A stretch of 64,000 nt of DNA from Erwinia phyllosphaerae (GCF_019132875.1 NZ_JAHSPF010000015.1:1-64000), one strand, 5' to 3'. Counted from the stretch's first letter, positions 19,568 through 29,522 are shown. The notes: generated by a model not told the origin, from the letters alone. Made by a program: numbers and translations.

Positions 19568-19670
19568 TGCCCGCCGTTTGGCTACGCCTTTCCCTGCCCT
19601 GTTCCTTCCGCAGTTTCGCCTCATTTCTTATGCCGTATAAAATTATTTTCTCTGACCAGAACGGTAACTA

Positions 19671-19709
19671 ACGTTCCCGACGCTGGCCAAAACGACCGTT
19701 CGGGAACGT
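19671..19709. repeat. perfect 10-bp inverted repeat after nhaA
   Basis: ACGTTCCCGA (19671-19680) and TCGGGAACGT (19700-19709) flank a 19-base loop, directly after the nhaA stop codon. It could form a hairpin that ends the nhaA transcript, but there is no T run on the minus strand. It could also be a protein-binding palindrome. Confidence 0.5.
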
Positions 19710-19715
19710 CAGGCT

Positions 19716-20876
19716 TTAGCGTAATTTAATGCGCAGCAGCGTATAGCCAGCTATAGCCGAAATAATCGAGCCGGTTAAAATGCCTAACTTGGCTAACGTG
19801 ACCATCTCTTCATGCTGGGCATCAAAAGCCAGCGAAGCGATAAAAATCGACATGGTGAAACCGATGCCGCACAGTACGCCTACCGCCGAGATATCGCGCA
19901 TACGCGTGCTTTCAGGCAGCGCCGCAATTCCCAGCTTCACCGCCAGCCAGCAGATAAGCGTAATGCCTAAAGGCTTACCGACGACCAGCCCCAGGATAAT
20001 GCCCAGCGGCACGGCAGAGAACAAACCGTCCAGCGATACGCCGCTTAGCGACACGCCTGCATTAGCGAAAGCAAACAGCGGCAGGATCAGCCAGCTTACC
20101 CAGGGAGCAAGACCATGCGCCAGATGGATAGCCGGAGAATGACCGTTCTGTTTTTCCAGCGGCACGAAGAAACCAACAATAACTCCGGCCAGCGTAGCGT
20201 GTACGCCCGACTTCAGCACGGCTACCCACAGCACCATGCCAACCAGCATGTAAATAGCGATATTGCGCACGCCAAGCCTGTTCAGCAGCGCTAATACCAC
20301 TATGGCACCAGCAGCCACGCCCAGCGACGCCAGTGAGAGATCTTGCGTATAGAAGAACGCGATAATCAGGATGGCACCAAGGTCATCAATCACCGCCAGC
20401 GCCATTAAGAACATTTTCAGCGCCGGAGGCACGCGGCTACCGAGCAATGCCAGGATGCCCAGCGCAAAGGCGATATCCGTGGCGGTAGGAATTGCCCAGC
20501 CGTTGACGGCCAGCGGATCATGATGATTCAGCACAGCAAAAATCGCGCCCGGCGCAACCATACCGCCCAGCGCGGCGATAAGTGGGAACATGGCGCGCTC
20601 ACGCGTTGCCAGCGATCCGGAAACCAGCTCGTGCTTAACTTCCAGGCCTATCATCAGGAAAAACAGCGCCATCAGCGCATCGTTAATCCACAGCAGCAGA
20701 TCCTTGCTGATATCCAGTGCGCCAAAGCGAAACTCAACCGGTGTGGCAAGAATTGACTGGTAAGCCTGTTGGGTACTGGCATTGTTCGCCAGAAACATGG
20801 CAACGGCGGCGGCGATAATCAGCACCACGCCGCCGGTTGCTTCGTTATTCAGTAGTCGCTTAAGCGCGGATTTCAT
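19716..20876 (-). CDS. nhaA: Na+/H+ antiporter NhaA
   Basis: pH-regulated inner-membrane antiporter exporting Na+ for H+. 386 residues, about 12 hydrophobic segments. The ion-binding aspartate pair lies in [11 protein letters not shown] (about 160-170) and the [15 protein letters not shown] helix contains the other conserved Asp. E. coli has the activator gene nhaR directly after nhaA; here nhaA is followed immediately by the rpsT terminator region, so nhaR is absent from this locus. Confidence 0.97.
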   Translation of the reverse strand: MKSALKRLLNNEATGGVVLIIAAAVAMFLANNASTQQAYQSILATPVEFRFGALDISKDLLLWINDALMALFFLMIGLEVKHELVSGSLATRERAMFPLIAALGGMVAPGAIFAVLNHHDPLAVNGWAIPTATDIAFALGILALLGSRVPPALKMFLMALAVIDDLGAILIIAFFYTQDLSLASLGVAAGAIVVLALLNRLGVRNIAIYMLVGMVLWVAVLKSGVHATLAGVIVGFFVPLEKQNGHSPAIHLAHGLAPWVSWLILPLFAFANAGVSLSGVSLDGLFSAVPLGIILGLVVGKPLGITLICWLAVKLGIAALPESTRMRDISAVGVLCGIGFTMSIFIASLAFDAQHEEMVTLAKLGILTGSIISAIAGYTLLRIKLR

Positions 20877-21059
20877 TCCTGTTCTTCCTGATAAAGATTA
20901 ATGCGGCCTGACAGCATACGCGTTTCTGATGACGGGAAAAAATAATTTGTAACGAGAAACGAGCCGTTGCGAGACGCGCCGCATAGTCGCGCTGTCCGGC
21001 TTAATCCGGTTACAGGGATGTGGCAAAGTGCCCTCTATTCTTTTTCTGACTCAGGATCG

Positions 21060-21179
21060 ATGATGAAAGCCGTTACGAGCGTACCTCACAATGGACTATT
21101 TAAAGCAGGCTATATCTATACGCTGATTGAGCACCAAAGCAGTAAAGGTCGTAAATCTGCCTGCCTGCCGCTATTTTGA
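21060..21179 (+). CDS. possible 39-aa small protein in the nhaA/dnaJ gap
   Basis: The 427-bp gap 20877-21303 holds the nhaA promoter region and this short reading frame: MMKAVTSVPHNGLFKAGYIY..., 39 residues, with CAGGA 5 bases before the first ATG. No recognised family, no membrane segment. E. coli carries hokC/mokC in this gap, but this sequence does not resemble Hok. It may be non-coding. Confidence 0.25.
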   Translation: MMKAVTSVPHNGLFKAGYIYTLIEHQSSKGRKSACLPLF

Positions 21180-21205
21180 TCGCTTACCTGGTCAGGAGCG
21201 CAAAT

Positions 21206-21234
21206 AAAAACGGGCAGCTTTACGCTACCCGTTT
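21206..21234 (-). terminator. likely terminator of dnaKJ
   Basis: AAACGGGCAGC (21208-21218) pairs with GCTACCCGTTT (21224-21234) with one mismatch and a 5-base loop. On the minus strand it is followed by five T. It lies about 70 bp after the dnaJ stop. Confidence 0.65.
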
Positions 21235-21303
21235 TAGATCGCTAACAATTCTGGCCCTTCCCAAAGCTGCATGCGGATAAACGCACTACAGCTTTACGGC
21301 AAC

Positions 21304-22443
21304 CTAGCGAGTCAAGTCATCAAAAAACTTCTTCACGCCATCGAAAAAGCTTTTTGAGCGCGGGCTGTTTTTCTCGCCGCCTACGCCGCCAAAGCTCTCT
21401 TCCAGCTCGCGCAGCAGGCTTTTCTGCTTCTCGCTAAGGCTAACCGGCGTTTCCACTACCACGCGGCACAGCAAGTCGCCCTGAGCGCCACCGCGCACGG
21501 ATTTCACGCCTTTGCCGCGCATGCGGAACAGTTTGCCGGTCTGCGTTTCCGCAGGCACTTTCAACTTAACGCGACCGTCCAGCGTTGGTACTTCGATTTC
21601 GCCGCCCAGCGCTGCCATCGCGAAGTTAATAGGCACTTCGCAGTAAAGATTGTTCTCTTCGCGCTCAAAGATAGGGTGCTTACGTACCTGTACCTGAACG
21701 TAAAGATCGCCCGCCGGTGCGCCGTGCTCGCCCGCTTCGCCTTCGCCAGAAAGGCGGATGCGATCGCCGGTATCCACGCCCGCCGGAATTTTTACCGACA
21801 GCGTTTTAGATTTTTCTACGCGGCCATGTCCGTGACAGGCATTGCACGGATCTTTAATGACAGAACCGCGACCGTGACAGGTCGGACACGCCTGCTGTAC
21901 GGTGAAGAAGCCCTGACGCATCTGAACCTGGCCCTGACCGTGACAGGTAGGACAGGTTTGCGGCTGCGTGCCCGCTTTCGCGCCGCTGCCGTGGCAGACG
22001 CCGCACTCTTCCAGCGTAGGGATGCGGATCTCTTTGGACACGCCGCGGACGGCTTCTTCAAGCGTCAGCTCCATGTTGTAGCGCAAATCGGCTCCGCGCG
22101 CGGCACGCTGCTGACGGCGTCCTCCGCCAAAGATATCGCCGAACACGTCGCCAAAGATATCGCTGAAGTCTGCGCCGCCGCCGCCAAAACCGCCGCCGCC
22201 GCCACCCATTCCACCTTGTTCAAAAGCGGCATGGCCATACTGATCGTAGGCCGCACGTTTTTGCGCGTCGGTCAGAATTTCGTAGGCTTCTTTGACTTCT
22301 TTAAATTTGGCTTCTGATTCCTTGTCACCCGGATTGCGATCGGGGTGATGTTTCATCGCCAGGCGTTTATAAGCCTTTTTGATTTCGCGCTCGTCCGCCG
22401 ATCGCGAAACGCCCAAAATCTCGTAATAGTCTTGCTTCGCCAT
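21304..22443 (-). CDS. dnaJ: Hsp40 co-chaperone DnaJ
   Basis: Stimulates DnaK ATPase and delivers substrates. 379 residues. J-domain with HPD motif (KHHPDRNPG, about 32-40), Gly-rich [13 protein letters not shown] linker (about 77-90), four CxxCxGxG zinc-binding repeats (about 147-212), and the C-terminal substrate-binding domain. Downstream of dnaK, with 106 bp between. Confidence 0.98.
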   Translation of the reverse strand: MAKQDYYEILGVSRSADEREIKKAYKRLAMKHHPDRNPGDKESEAKFKEVKEAYEILTDAQKRAAYDQYGHAAFEQGGMGGGGGGFGGGGADFSDIFGDVFGDIFGGGRRQQRAARGADLRYNMELTLEEAVRGVSKEIRIPTLEECGVCHGSGAKAGTQPQTCPTCHGQGQVQMRQGFFTVQQACPTCHGRGSVIKDPCNACHGHGRVEKSKTLSVKIPAGVDTGDRIRLSGEGEAGEHGAPAGDLYVQVQVRKHPIFEREENNLYCEVPINFAMAALGGEIEVPTLDGRVKLKVPAETQTGKLFRMRGKGVKSVRGGAQGDLLCRVVVETPVSLSEKQKSLLRELEESFGGVGGEKNSPRSKSFFDGVKKFFDDLTR

Positions 22444-22472
22444 TATGGTGATCCTGCCCTCAACATGCGTGA

Positions 22473-22501
22473 ACGGGCGTGGAGAAAACTCCGACGCCCG
22501 T
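22473..22501 (-). other. hairpin in the dnaK-dnaJ intergenic mRNA
   Basis: ACGGGCGT-GGAG and CTCC-G-ACGCCCGT form a 12-bp stem with a 4-base loop. A second, GC-rich hairpin (GGGCC/GGCCC around GCAA) lies just upstream on the transcript (about 22515-22540). Such structures may slow decay of the dnaK part or attenuate read-through to dnaJ. Confidence 0.55.
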
Positions 22502-22549
22502 AGGTTTCACTGGGGGGCCTTGCGGCCCGCCGTGCCCGCTCAAGGGCGA

Positions 22550-24463
22550 TTATTTTTTGTCTTTAACTTCTTCGAACTCGGCGTCAACAACGTCGTCATC
22601 TTTCTTCGCAGAAGCGTCGGCTGCATCAGCTGCGCCGCCAGCGGCCTGCTGCTGCTGAGCAAACTCCATCAGCTTGCTGGAAACTTCCATCAGCGCCTGC
22701 ATTTTCGCTTCGATTTCCGCTTTGTCTTCGCCTTTCAGCGCGGTGTTCAGCTCGGTCAGCGCGGCCTCGATTGGCGCCTTGTCGTCTGCCGGCAGTTTGT
22801 CCCCGGCTTCGTCCAGCTGCTTGCGAGTGCTGTGCGACAGATGATCGGCCTGGTTGCGAACCTGTACCAGCTCTTCGAACTTACGGTCGGACTCGGCGTT
22901 AGCCTCGGCATCACGAACCATTTTTTCGATTTCATCGTCGTTCAGACCAGAAGAAGCCTTAATGGTGATCTTCTGCTCTTTACCGCTGTTTTTGTCTTTA
23001 GCAGACACGTGCAGAATACCGTCGGCGTCGATGTCGAAGGTAACTTCAATCTGCGGCATGCCGCGTGGCGCGGACTGAATGCCGTCCAGGTTGAACTGGC
23101 CCAGGGATTTGTTATCCGCTGCGCGTTTACGCTCACCCTGCACCACGTGAATGGTTACCGCAGACTGGTTGTCTTCTGCCGTCGAGAACACCTGGCTGTG
23201 CTTGGTTGGGATGGTGGTGTTCTTCGCAATCAGCGAAGTCATCACGCCGCCCATGGTTTCGATACCCAGCGACAGCGGGGTTACGTCCAGCAACAGCACG
23301 TCTTTCACGTCGCCAGCCAGCACGCCGCCCTGCACCGCTGCGCCTACCGCTACCGCTTCATCCGGGTTCACGTCTTTACGTGGCTCTTTGCCAAAGAACT
23401 CGGCAACTTTCGCCTGCACCATTGGCATACGAGTCTGACCACCAACCAGGATAACGTCGTTGATGTCGGAAACGGACAGACCAGCATCCTGCAGAGCAAC
23501 TTTCAGCGGCTCGATAGAACGCGCAACCAGATCTTCTACCAGCGATTCCAGCTTCGCACGGGTCACTTTGATGTTCAGGTGTTTAGGACCTGTTGCATCA
23601 GCAGTGATGTACGGCAGGTTGACGTCGGTCTGCTGCGCGGAAGAAAGCTCGATTTTCGCTTTTTCTGCTGCTTCTTTCAGACGCTGCATCGCCAGCGGAT
23701 CGTTGTGCAGATCGATGCCCTGATCTTTCTTAAATTCTGCAACCAGGTAGTTGATCATACGGCTGTCGAAGTCTTCGCCGCCCAGGTGGGTGTCACCATT
23801 GGTCGCCAGAACTTCAAACGTTTTTTCGCCGTCAACTTCGTCGATTTCGATAATAGAGATATCGAAAGTACCGCCGCCCAGGTCGTAAACCGCGATAGTA
23901 CGGTTGCCCTGACCTTTGTCCATACCGTAAGCCAGCGCGGCTGCGGTTGGTTCGTTAATGATACGTTTTACGTCCAGACCTGCGATACGGCCGGCATCTT
24001 TAGTTGCCTGACGCTGCGCATCGTTGAAGTAGGCTGGTACGGTGATAACCGCTTCAGTTACCGGTTCACCCAGGTAATCTTCCGCCGTTTTCTTCATTTT
24101 TTTCAGCACTTCAGCAGAAATCTGCGGCGGTGCCAGCTTCTGGCCTTTTACATCGATCCAGGCATCGCCGTTGTCGGAGCCAGCGATTTTATAAGGCATG
24201 ATTTTAATATCACGCTGCACTTCTTCGTCCTGGAAGCGACGGCCAATCAGGCGCTTGATCGCAAACAGGGTATTCTGTGGGTTGGTTACGGCCTGACGTT
24301 TAGCAGGCTGGCCAACCAGCGTTTCACCATCCTGGGTGTAAGCAATAATGGAGGGCGTGGTGCGATCGCCTTCCGCGTTCTCCAGTACACGCGCTTTGCC
24401 GCCATCCATAATGGCGACACAAGAGTTAGTTGTACCTAAGTCAATACCAATAATCTTGCCCAT
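22550..24463 (-). CDS. dnaK: Hsp70 chaperone DnaK
   Basis: 637 residues. Phosphate-1 loop [13 protein letters not shown] at the N-terminus, ATPase domain to about 380, interdomain linker [13 protein letters not shown], substrate-binding domain, helical lid, and the acidic [18 protein letters not shown] C-terminal tail. Full family length. Heat-shock promoter upstream. Confidence 0.99.
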   Translation of the reverse strand: MGKIIGIDLGTTNSCVAIMDGGKARVLENAEGDRTTPSIIAYTQDGETLVGQPAKRQAVTNPQNTLFAIKRLIGRRFQDEEVQRDIKIMPYKIAGSDNGDAWIDVKGQKLAPPQISAEVLKKMKKTAEDYLGEPVTEAVITVPAYFNDAQRQATKDAGRIAGLDVKRIINEPTAAALAYGMDKGQGNRTIAVYDLGGGTFDISIIEIDEVDGEKTFEVLATNGDTHLGGEDFDSRMINYLVAEFKKDQGIDLHNDPLAMQRLKEAAEKAKIELSSAQQTDVNLPYITADATGPKHLNIKVTRAKLESLVEDLVARSIEPLKVALQDAGLSVSDINDVILVGGQTRMPMVQAKVAEFFGKEPRKDVNPDEAVAVGAAVQGGVLAGDVKDVLLLDVTPLSLGIETMGGVMTSLIAKNTTIPTKHSQVFSTAEDNQSAVTIHVVQGERKRAADNKSLGQFNLDGIQSAPRGMPQIEVTFDIDADGILHVSAKDKNSGKEQKITIKASSGLNDDEIEKMVRDAEANAESDRKFEELVQVRNQADHLSHSTRKQLDEAGDKLPADDKAPIEAALTELNTALKGEDKAEIEAKMQALMEVSSKLMEFAQQQQAAGGAADAADASAKKDDDVVDAEFEEVKDKK

Positions 24464-24588
24464 TTAAACGTCTCCCACTTAAATTCATTTCAAATCAGGT
24501 TATGCACAATTAATGCGGGCGGTTTCTGCCGTTTCAACTCCCGGCGCCGCGCTTTTTTTCCGCTACATAGCCTCGGATGCCAACTAAG

Positions 24589-24614
24589 ATGGGGCCGCCG
24601 CACCCGGCATCAAG
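24589..24614 (-). promoter_or_regulatory. sigma-32 heat-shock promoter of dnaKJ
   Basis: On the minus strand: -35 CTTGATG (24608-24614), 13-bp spacer, -10 CCCCAT (24589-24594). This is a strong match to the sigma-32 consensus and to E. coli dnaK P1. It starts transcription about 120 bp before dnaK. The rest of the 314-bp gap (24464-24777) shows no gene; it must also hold the satP promoter. Confidence 0.88.
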
Positions 24615-24777
24615 GGGCAAGGTGAAAAAAATTTTGTTTTTATCCTTCTTCAGATCAAAGTCTGCCGCTCCCCTGCTCATTATGATGCCCCGCACTTTGC
24701 AGGAAATACGTACTTTTCCTGCCTGATAAACACAAGTTGTCATTAAATTTTGAATTTTTTGTTATAGCAGGGGAATT

Positions 24778-25350
24778 ATGCACCACAATAACTTAGCCAA
24801 TCCGGGGCCGTTGGGACTGATGGGATTCGGCATGACCACTATTCTGCTGAATCTGCACAATGCAGGCTTCTTTCCGCTGGTCTCGGTCATCATCAGCATG
24901 GGGATTTTTTTTGGCGGCCTGGCGCAAATACTGGCAGGGCTGCTGGAATATAAAAAGGGCAACACTTTTGGCCTGACAGCGTTTACTGCCTACGGCTGTT
25001 TCTGGCTGAGCCTGACAGGAATTTTGCTGCTGCCGCAGATGGGGCTGGCAGAGAAAACAGACGCCGTTTTCCTGGGCGTCTGGCTGGCCTTGTGGGGGGT
25101 ATTTACCTTATTTATGTTTTTCGGCACGCTAAAAGCTAACCGGGCCCTGCAGTTTGTTTTTGCCAGCCTGACGCTGCTGTTTGCCCTGCTGGCAATCGGC
25201 AATATTACTGGCGAAAAATCGGTCCTGACCGTCGCCGGGTATGAGGGCATGATTTGTGGTGCCAGCGCCATTTATCTGGCGATGGCAGAGGTGATTAATG
25301 AGCAACTGGGGCGTAAAGCGCTGCCTGTGGGCGAGATAGCGAAAGCGTAA
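24778..25350 (+). CDS. satP: succinate-acetate/proton symporter
   Basis: AceTr (GPR1/FUN34/YaaH) family inner-membrane channel-like transporter for acetate and succinate. 190 residues, six hydrophobic segments, family signature NPGPLGL at residues 7-13. Lies between dnaK and mog as in E. coli. GGGGAATT just before the ATG serves as ribosome-binding site. Confidence 0.95.
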   Translation: MHHNNLANPGPLGLMGFGMTTILLNLHNAGFFPLVSVIISMGIFFGGLAQILAGLLEYKKGNTFGLTAFTAYGCFWLSLTGILLLPQMGLAEKTDAVFLGVWLALWGVFTLFMFFGTLKANRALQFVFASLTLLFALLAIGNITGEKSVLTVAGYEGMICGASAIYLAMAEVINEQLGRKALPVGEIAKA

Positions 25351-25410
25351 TATCCGCATTACTTCAGGCCAGCACGCTACCCGTCGCGCTATAGCCTCCT
25401 TCAGCAAACG

Positions 25411-25438
25411 GCCTCATTAATTTATGAGGCTGATTCTT
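25411..25438. terminator. weak hairpin between convergent satP and mog
   Basis: GCCTCAT (25411-25417) pairs with ATGAGGC (25424-25430); short T-rich tail on the plus strand. Position suits a terminator for either gene. Confidence 0.4.
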
Positions 25439-25445
25439 ATCTGCT

Positions 25446-26033
25446 TTAGCTCTGCGTTTCGCGCCTGGCGCTTTTAGGCCGAAAAGCCGCCACTACCGCC
25501 TCATGGGTTTCAACGTAAGGCCCATCCAGCAGCTGAACGCAGTAAGGCACGCTGGCGAAAATACCGTGAACCTTCGCTTTGCCTTCGCTATCTTTTAAGC
25601 CTTCCAGCGTTTCTTTAATCGATTTCGGCTGGCCCGGCAGGTTGATAATTAACGATTGTTTGCGGATAACGCCGACCTGGCGTGACAAAATCGCCGTGGG
25701 CACAAAATTCAGGCTGATTTGCCGCATCTGCTCGCCAAAACCGGGCATTTCACGATCGGCGACGGCCAGCGTGGCATCGGGCGTCACGTCACGTCTTGCC
25801 GGGCCGGTTCCGCCCGTGGTTAGCACCAGATGGCAGAAAAATTCATCGACCAGCTCGCAAATAGCGTGCTCGATCATCGGCTGCTCATCAGGCACCAGCC
25901 GTTTTTCAATCTCAAAAGGCGTCGCCAGCGCCTGCGAGAGCCAGGCTTCCAGCGCCGGTAAACCTTCGTCCTGATAAATGCCGTTGGCGGCACGATCGGA
26001 AACGGAGATCAATCCTATGCGTAAAGTATTCAT
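25446..26033 (-). CDS. mog: molybdopterin adenylyltransferase
   Basis: Adenylylates molybdopterin before MoeA inserts molybdate. 195 residues, the E. coli length. MogA/MoaB fold with TTGGTGPARRDVTPDA (about 72-87) and LPGQPKSIKETL motifs. Confidence 0.96.
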   Translation of the reverse strand: MNTLRIGLISVSDRAANGIYQDEGLPALEAWLSQALATPFEIEKRLVPDEQPMIEHAICELVDEFFCHLVLTTGGTGPARRDVTPDATLAVADREMPGFGEQMRQISLNFVPTAILSRQVGVIRKQSLIINLPGQPKSIKETLEGLKDSEGKAKVHGIFASVPYCVQLLDGPYVETHEAVVAAFRPKSARRETQS

Positions 26034-26127
26034 GGTGTCGTCACTGTCATTCCGGCTGTCAAAAAGAGGGCGCGGTTTTATAAGAGAGATAAAGAAAGGA
26101 TAAACATTGCGGCGTGTGATGTACAGA

Positions 26128-26151
26128 ACGCGGCCGGTTAACCGACCGCGT
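26128..26151. terminator. palindrome after talB
   Basis: ACGCGGCCGGTT / AACCGACCGCGT (26128-26151), a 12-bp palindrome with one central mismatch. It starts 7 bp after the talB stop and is probably part of its terminator; no strong T run. Confidence 0.45.
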
Positions 26152-26158
26152 GAGGAAA

Positions 26159-27112
26159 TTACAGCAGCTCGGCGAGCATTTTATCCAGTTTGCCCTGGTC
26201 TACGGCAAAGTTGCGGATACCCTGCGCCAGCTTATCAACGGCCATTGGATCCTGGTTATGCTCCCACAGGAACTCAGATTCGGTCATTCTTTCCGGACGC
26301 GCTTTCACTTCACCGGTGTAAGAAAGCTTACGCTCCAGCGTGCCTTCGCTTTCCGCCAGCTCTTTCAGCAGCGCCGGGGAGATGGTCAGGCGATCGCAAC
26401 CGGCCAGCTCAATAATCTCGCCCACGTTACGGAAGCTTGCGCCCATTACCACGGTTTCGTAACCGTGCTGCTTATAGTACTGGTAAATTTCAGAAACGGA
26501 GACCACGCCTGGATCTTCGTTTGCCGCGTACTCTTTTTTGTCGGTATTGGCTTTATACCAGTCCAGAATACGGCCAACAAACGGCGAAATCAGGTAAACG
26601 CCCGCTTCGGCACAGGCACGCGCCTGGGCGAAAGAGAACAGCAGCGTCAGGTTACAGTTGATGCCTTCTTTTTCCAGCTGTTCTGCGGCACGAATGCCCT
26701 GCCAGGTGGAAGCCAGTTTGATCAGAATACGATCGTTGCTGATGCCGGCATCGTTGTAGAGCTTAATCAGCGCGCGCGCTTTGTTGATGCTGCCTTCGGT
26801 ATCGTAAGAGAGACGCGCATCCACTTCTGTAGAGATACGGCCCGGCACCAGCTTCAGGATTTCCAGACCAATCTTTACGTTCAGCATATCGGCCGCGTAC
26901 TGAATCTGTTCTTCTTTTTTGCTGCTCTGCTCGCGTGCCCAGACCACCGCTTCGTCAATCAGCTTACGATATTCCGGAATCTGTGCCGCATTCAGGATCA
27001 GCGAAGGGTTAGTGGTGGCATCTTGCGGCTGGTAAAGCTTCATGGCAGCGATGTCACCGGTATCGGCAACAACGGTAGTGAGCTGGCGCAGGGAAGTCAG
27101 TTTGTCCGTCAT
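26159..27112 (-). CDS. talB: transaldolase B
   Basis: Non-oxidative pentose phosphate pathway, transfers dihydroxyacetone. 317 residues from the ATG at 27112, the E. coli TalB start ([10 protein letters not shown]). Schiff-base lysine lies in [14 protein letters not shown] (about residue 132). An in-frame ATG three codons earlier (27121) is a possible alternative. The upstream codons to 27214 are not conserved. Confidence 0.97.
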   Translation of the reverse strand: MTDKLTSLRQLTTVVADTGDIAAMKLYQPQDATTNPSLILNAAQIPEYRKLIDEAVVWAREQSSKKEEQIQYAADMLNVKIGLEILKLVPGRISTEVDARLSYDTEGSINKARALIKLYNDAGISNDRILIKLASTWQGIRAAEQLEKEGINCNLTLLFSFAQARACAEAGVYLISPFVGRILDWYKANTDKKEYAANEDPGVVSVSEIYQYYKQHGYETVVMGASFRNVGEIIELAGCDRLTISPALLKELAESEGTLERKLSYTGEVKARPERMTESEFLWEHNQDPMAVDKLAQGIRNFAVDQGKLDKMLAELL

Positions 27113-27362
27113 GGTTGTCATTCTCTCAGAAGAGTTATCAGGTTCTTGAAACTGTCTGCCACGGATGATATCACGCGAAACCCGCCATGCAAGGTAAGCT
27201 TGCGGCCAGGCCACTGAGTGCTAAATTACGGCAGAATCCTCCTGATTTTTCAGGTGGATTAGCAATAACGATGGCAGCGATTTGCTTTTTCGCCGTGCTT
27301 TTTTGTTACACTAGCCCCGCTTTTATTTGCCGTCAGTCGGCGTATTACATAAGGATCCTGCC

Positions 27363-28139
27363 ATGCTAATGGTGATCTCCCCGGCCAAAACGCTGGATTT
27401 TGCAAGCCCGCTGGCGACCACCAGCTTTACACAGCCTGCGCTGCTGAATGATGCTGAAAAGCTAATCAACGTGGCCCGCGATTTAACCCCTGCGCAGATC
27501 GGTTCGCTGATGAGCATCAGCGACAAGCTGGCCGACCTGAATGCGGGTCGCTTCCAGAGTTGGCAGACGCCTTTTACGCCGGATAACGCACGCCAGGCAA
27601 TTCTGGCTTTTAAAGGTGACGTCTATACCGGGCTGGCGGCAGAAACGTTGCAGGAAGACGATTTTGCTTTTGCCCAGCAGCATCTGCGCATGCTTTCCGG
27701 GCTGTACGGCCTGCTGCGCCCGCTGGACTTAATGCAGCCTTACCGCCTTGAAATGGGCACAAAGCTGGCGAATCCGGCCGGCAAAGATCTGTATGCGTTC
27801 TGGGGCGACAGGCTGACCGAAGCGCTTAACGCAGCGCTGGCGGATCAGGGCGATGACGTGTTGATCAACCTGGCCTCTGACGAATATTTTAAAGCAATCA
27901 AGCCCGCCAAAGTGCAAGGCCGCATCGTTAAGCCCGTTTTTCTGGATGAGAAAAACGGCAAATTCAAAATCATCAGCTTCTATGCCAAAAAGGCTCGTGG
28001 CCTGATGAGCCGTTATATTATCGAACACCGCTTAAGCCAGCCGGAACAGCTAAAGAGCTTCAACGTTGATGGCTACTTTTTTGCCGCCGACGAAAGCAGC
28101 GAGCATGAGCTGGTGTTTAAACGTCGTGAAATTGCCTGA
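27363..28139 (+). CDS. yaaA: peroxide-stress protein YaaA
   Basis: 258 residues from the ATG at 27363 ([13 protein letters not shown]), the E. coli length. AAGGATCC upstream supports this start over an earlier one at 27327. UPF0246 family. E. coli YaaA is OxyR-controlled and limits intracellular iron during peroxide stress. The sequence after it diverges from E. coli: an accessory insert separates it from thrC. Confidence 0.95.
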   Translation: MLMVISPAKTLDFASPLATTSFTQPALLNDAEKLINVARDLTPAQIGSLMSISDKLADLNAGRFQSWQTPFTPDNARQAILAFKGDVYTGLAAETLQEDDFAFAQQHLRMLSGLYGLLRPLDLMQPYRLEMGTKLANPAGKDLYAFWGDRLTEALNAALADQGDDVLINLASDEYFKAIKPAKVQGRIVKPVFLDEKNGKFKIISFYAKKARGLMSRYIIEHRLSQPEQLKSFNVDGYFFAADESSEHELVFKRREIA

Positions 28140-28153
28140 TCCTTTCTTTGCGG

Positions 28154-28423
28154 GCGGTTATCAGGCCGCCTTAGCTCGCTGACAAACTTAATGGTATAGC
28201 GTGCTGTTTTTTTTGCAGCAACCCATAAGTCAGGTAAAGCAGCAGAGGCTAAGCGGATAAACGGACCGTTTTCGCGCATGGACGCGCGAAACGAGCCCCC
28301 AGGGACGGGTTTACGGCGTGTCCGTGTTCCGCTCAGCCTCTGCTGTTATTCACCTGTCTGGAAGCGACCCGATCATGGAATATAAGAATTTATCAACAGT
28401 CCAGAGCGGTTATCAGGCCGCCT
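28154..28423. repeat. 18-bp perfect direct repeats flanking a 234-bp segment
   Basis: GCGGTTATCAGGCCGCCT occurs at 28154-28171 and again at 28406-28423. Each copy contains a short inverted pair (GCGG/CCGC), so each may be a small hairpin. The segment between them contains the palindromic element at 28231-28356. The repeats could be the edges of an inserted unit or two copies of a REP-like sequence. Confidence 0.7.
28231..28356. repeat. 126-bp long imperfect palindrome (REP/MITE-like intergenic element)
   Basis: The ends CAGGT...CAGCAGAGGCTAAGCGG (28231-28256) and CCGCTCAGCCTCTGCTG...ACCTG (28329-28356) are inverted repeats. Nested inside are ACGGAC/GTCCGT (28261-28266, 28320-28325) and a hairpin TTCGCGC/GCGCGAA (about 28271-28289). 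The whole can fold as a cruciform-like stem. It has no coding capacity for a transposase. Probably a multi-copy intergenic element of this genus; there is no second copy in this window. Confidence 0.7.
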
Positions 28424-28468
28424 GCGTCCACGCTATCCATAGCTTTTTGTTATAAAACCCGCTGTAAC

Positions 28469-28496
28469 AGAACCGTAATCATATTTACGCCACGCA
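28469..28496 (+). promoter_or_regulatory. hrp box (HrpL-type ECF sigma promoter)
   Basis: AGAACC (28469-28474), a 15-bp spacer, then CCACGCA (28490-28496). The HrpL consensus in Erwinia, Pantoea and Pseudomonas syringae is GGAACC-N15/16-CCACNNA: the -10 part and spacing match exactly and the -35 part has one mismatch. It lies 31 bp before the chaperone-like gene, the right place for a promoter. Confidence 0.75.
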
Positions 28497-28526
28497 AGGT
28501 TTATCTAAACCAGCCGCGAGGTAATT

Positions 28527-29522
28527 ATGGATCGGCAAGCGCTTCTCAAGACCGTAACGGAACGAGCCTGGCACGCCGCCCGTTCACCCGTCGAAAACAC
28601 CGTTACGCCCGAATTACGTAATCCGTTACCTGCCGCTTCACGAGACTGGCTACGGGCGACGGCCGAACTGTTTGACGCAGACGAGCAGACGCAGCAGCAG
28701 TTTGCCGAAACGGGTTTACTGCGTCTGGATGCCCTGCATGTCGTTGTCCTTTGTCAGAGCGAAAAACCCGTTCCGCTGTGGCTGGCCGTAGGCTATTTGC
28801 GAACGCCTGCCGTTCATCCTGAAACCTGGCAGCAGATAGTGCTGCGCGCTAACGGCGTGGCTATGGCAATGAACGGGATTAGCCTTTCGCTGAATGAACA
28901 AGGCGTGACGCTGCTGACCAGACGGCTGGCTTTTGACACGCCGGGTGATGCTATGGCGCTGGCGGAAATTCTTAACGATATCGACTCGCTTGCCGCCAGC
29001 CTGATCGATTTGCTGTTTTCTTTGCGACAACCCGAAGAAGCGCCAGAAGAGCATGAAGCGCCCGCGCCTTCTGCCCGGATGACGGCCTGGCAACAGGAGA
29101 CGGCGCTGAAGATTGATGCGCTGGCGCAACAGGCACTGGCTGCGCAATGGCATTATCCGCTGATAAATCAGGCGGTTAAAGCCCTACAGCTTTCCCCGGC
29201 ACAATACGATCTTGATGGCTGTTTTTGTTCGCTGCGCTTCCCTGAACGCGAAATAGCGATAACGGCAGATGGCGATGGTCGACACCTTTTTTTGTCTACG
29301 CCGCTAACGGTGCCATCCGCTGCGGGCCACCAGTTATTGCTCGCCAACGAAAACCTACAGGTACTGACGAACTGCTCATCAGGAGTGATTGATGAGCGCA
29401 TTAGCCTGCTGTCGCGCTGGGATTCCTTTGGGCTGGACGGCACAGATTTGGCCGAATGGCTGGCCAATTTTATGACGCTGACCGTGGCTTTCGACGGCGA
29501 TAAGCAGAGAGGCAAATTATGA
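28527..29522 (+). CDS. putative type III secretion chaperone with two CesT-like domains
   Basis: 331 residues, cytosolic, no signal peptide. Residues about 40-165 read like a CesT/Tir-chaperone domain (acidic helix, strands LLRLDALHVVVLCQ and PLWLAVGYL, long helix ALAEILNDIDSLAASLIDLL). After an acidic/proline linker (EEAPEEHEAPAPS, about 173-185), a second similar half (about 190-325) has strands YDLDGCFCSLRF, IAITADGDGRHLFLSTPL and a final helix LAEWLANFMTLTVAF. AGG site before the ATG. Stop overlaps the next start (ATGA), as is usual for chaperone-effector pairs. The family call rests on pattern and context, not on a search. Most class I chaperones have 120-160 residues, so this would be a fusion. 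Confidence 0.6.
   Translation: MDRQALLKTVTERAWHAARSPVENTVTPELRNPLPAASRDWLRATAELFDADEQTQQQFAETGLLRLDALHVVVLCQSEKPVPLWLAVGYLRTPAVHPETWQQIVLRANGVAMAMNGISLSLNEQGVTLLTRRLAFDTPGDAMALAEILNDIDSLAASLIDLLFSLRQPEEAPEEHEAPAPSARMTAWQQETALKIDALAQQALAAQWHYPLINQAVKALQLSPAQYDLDGCFCSLRFPEREIAITADGDGRHLFLSTPLTVPSAAGHQLLLANENLQVLTNCSSGVIDERISLLSRWDSFGLDGTDLAEWLANFMTLTVAFDGDKQRGKL

Noticed and set aside
22445-24439. 664-codon open frame on the plus strand opposite dnaK
   Set aside because: Exact antisense of dnaK; the length comes from the strong codon bias of dnaK. No recognisable protein family.
26150-27217. 355-codon plus-strand frame opposite talB
   Set aside because: Antisense shadow of the highly biased talB gene.
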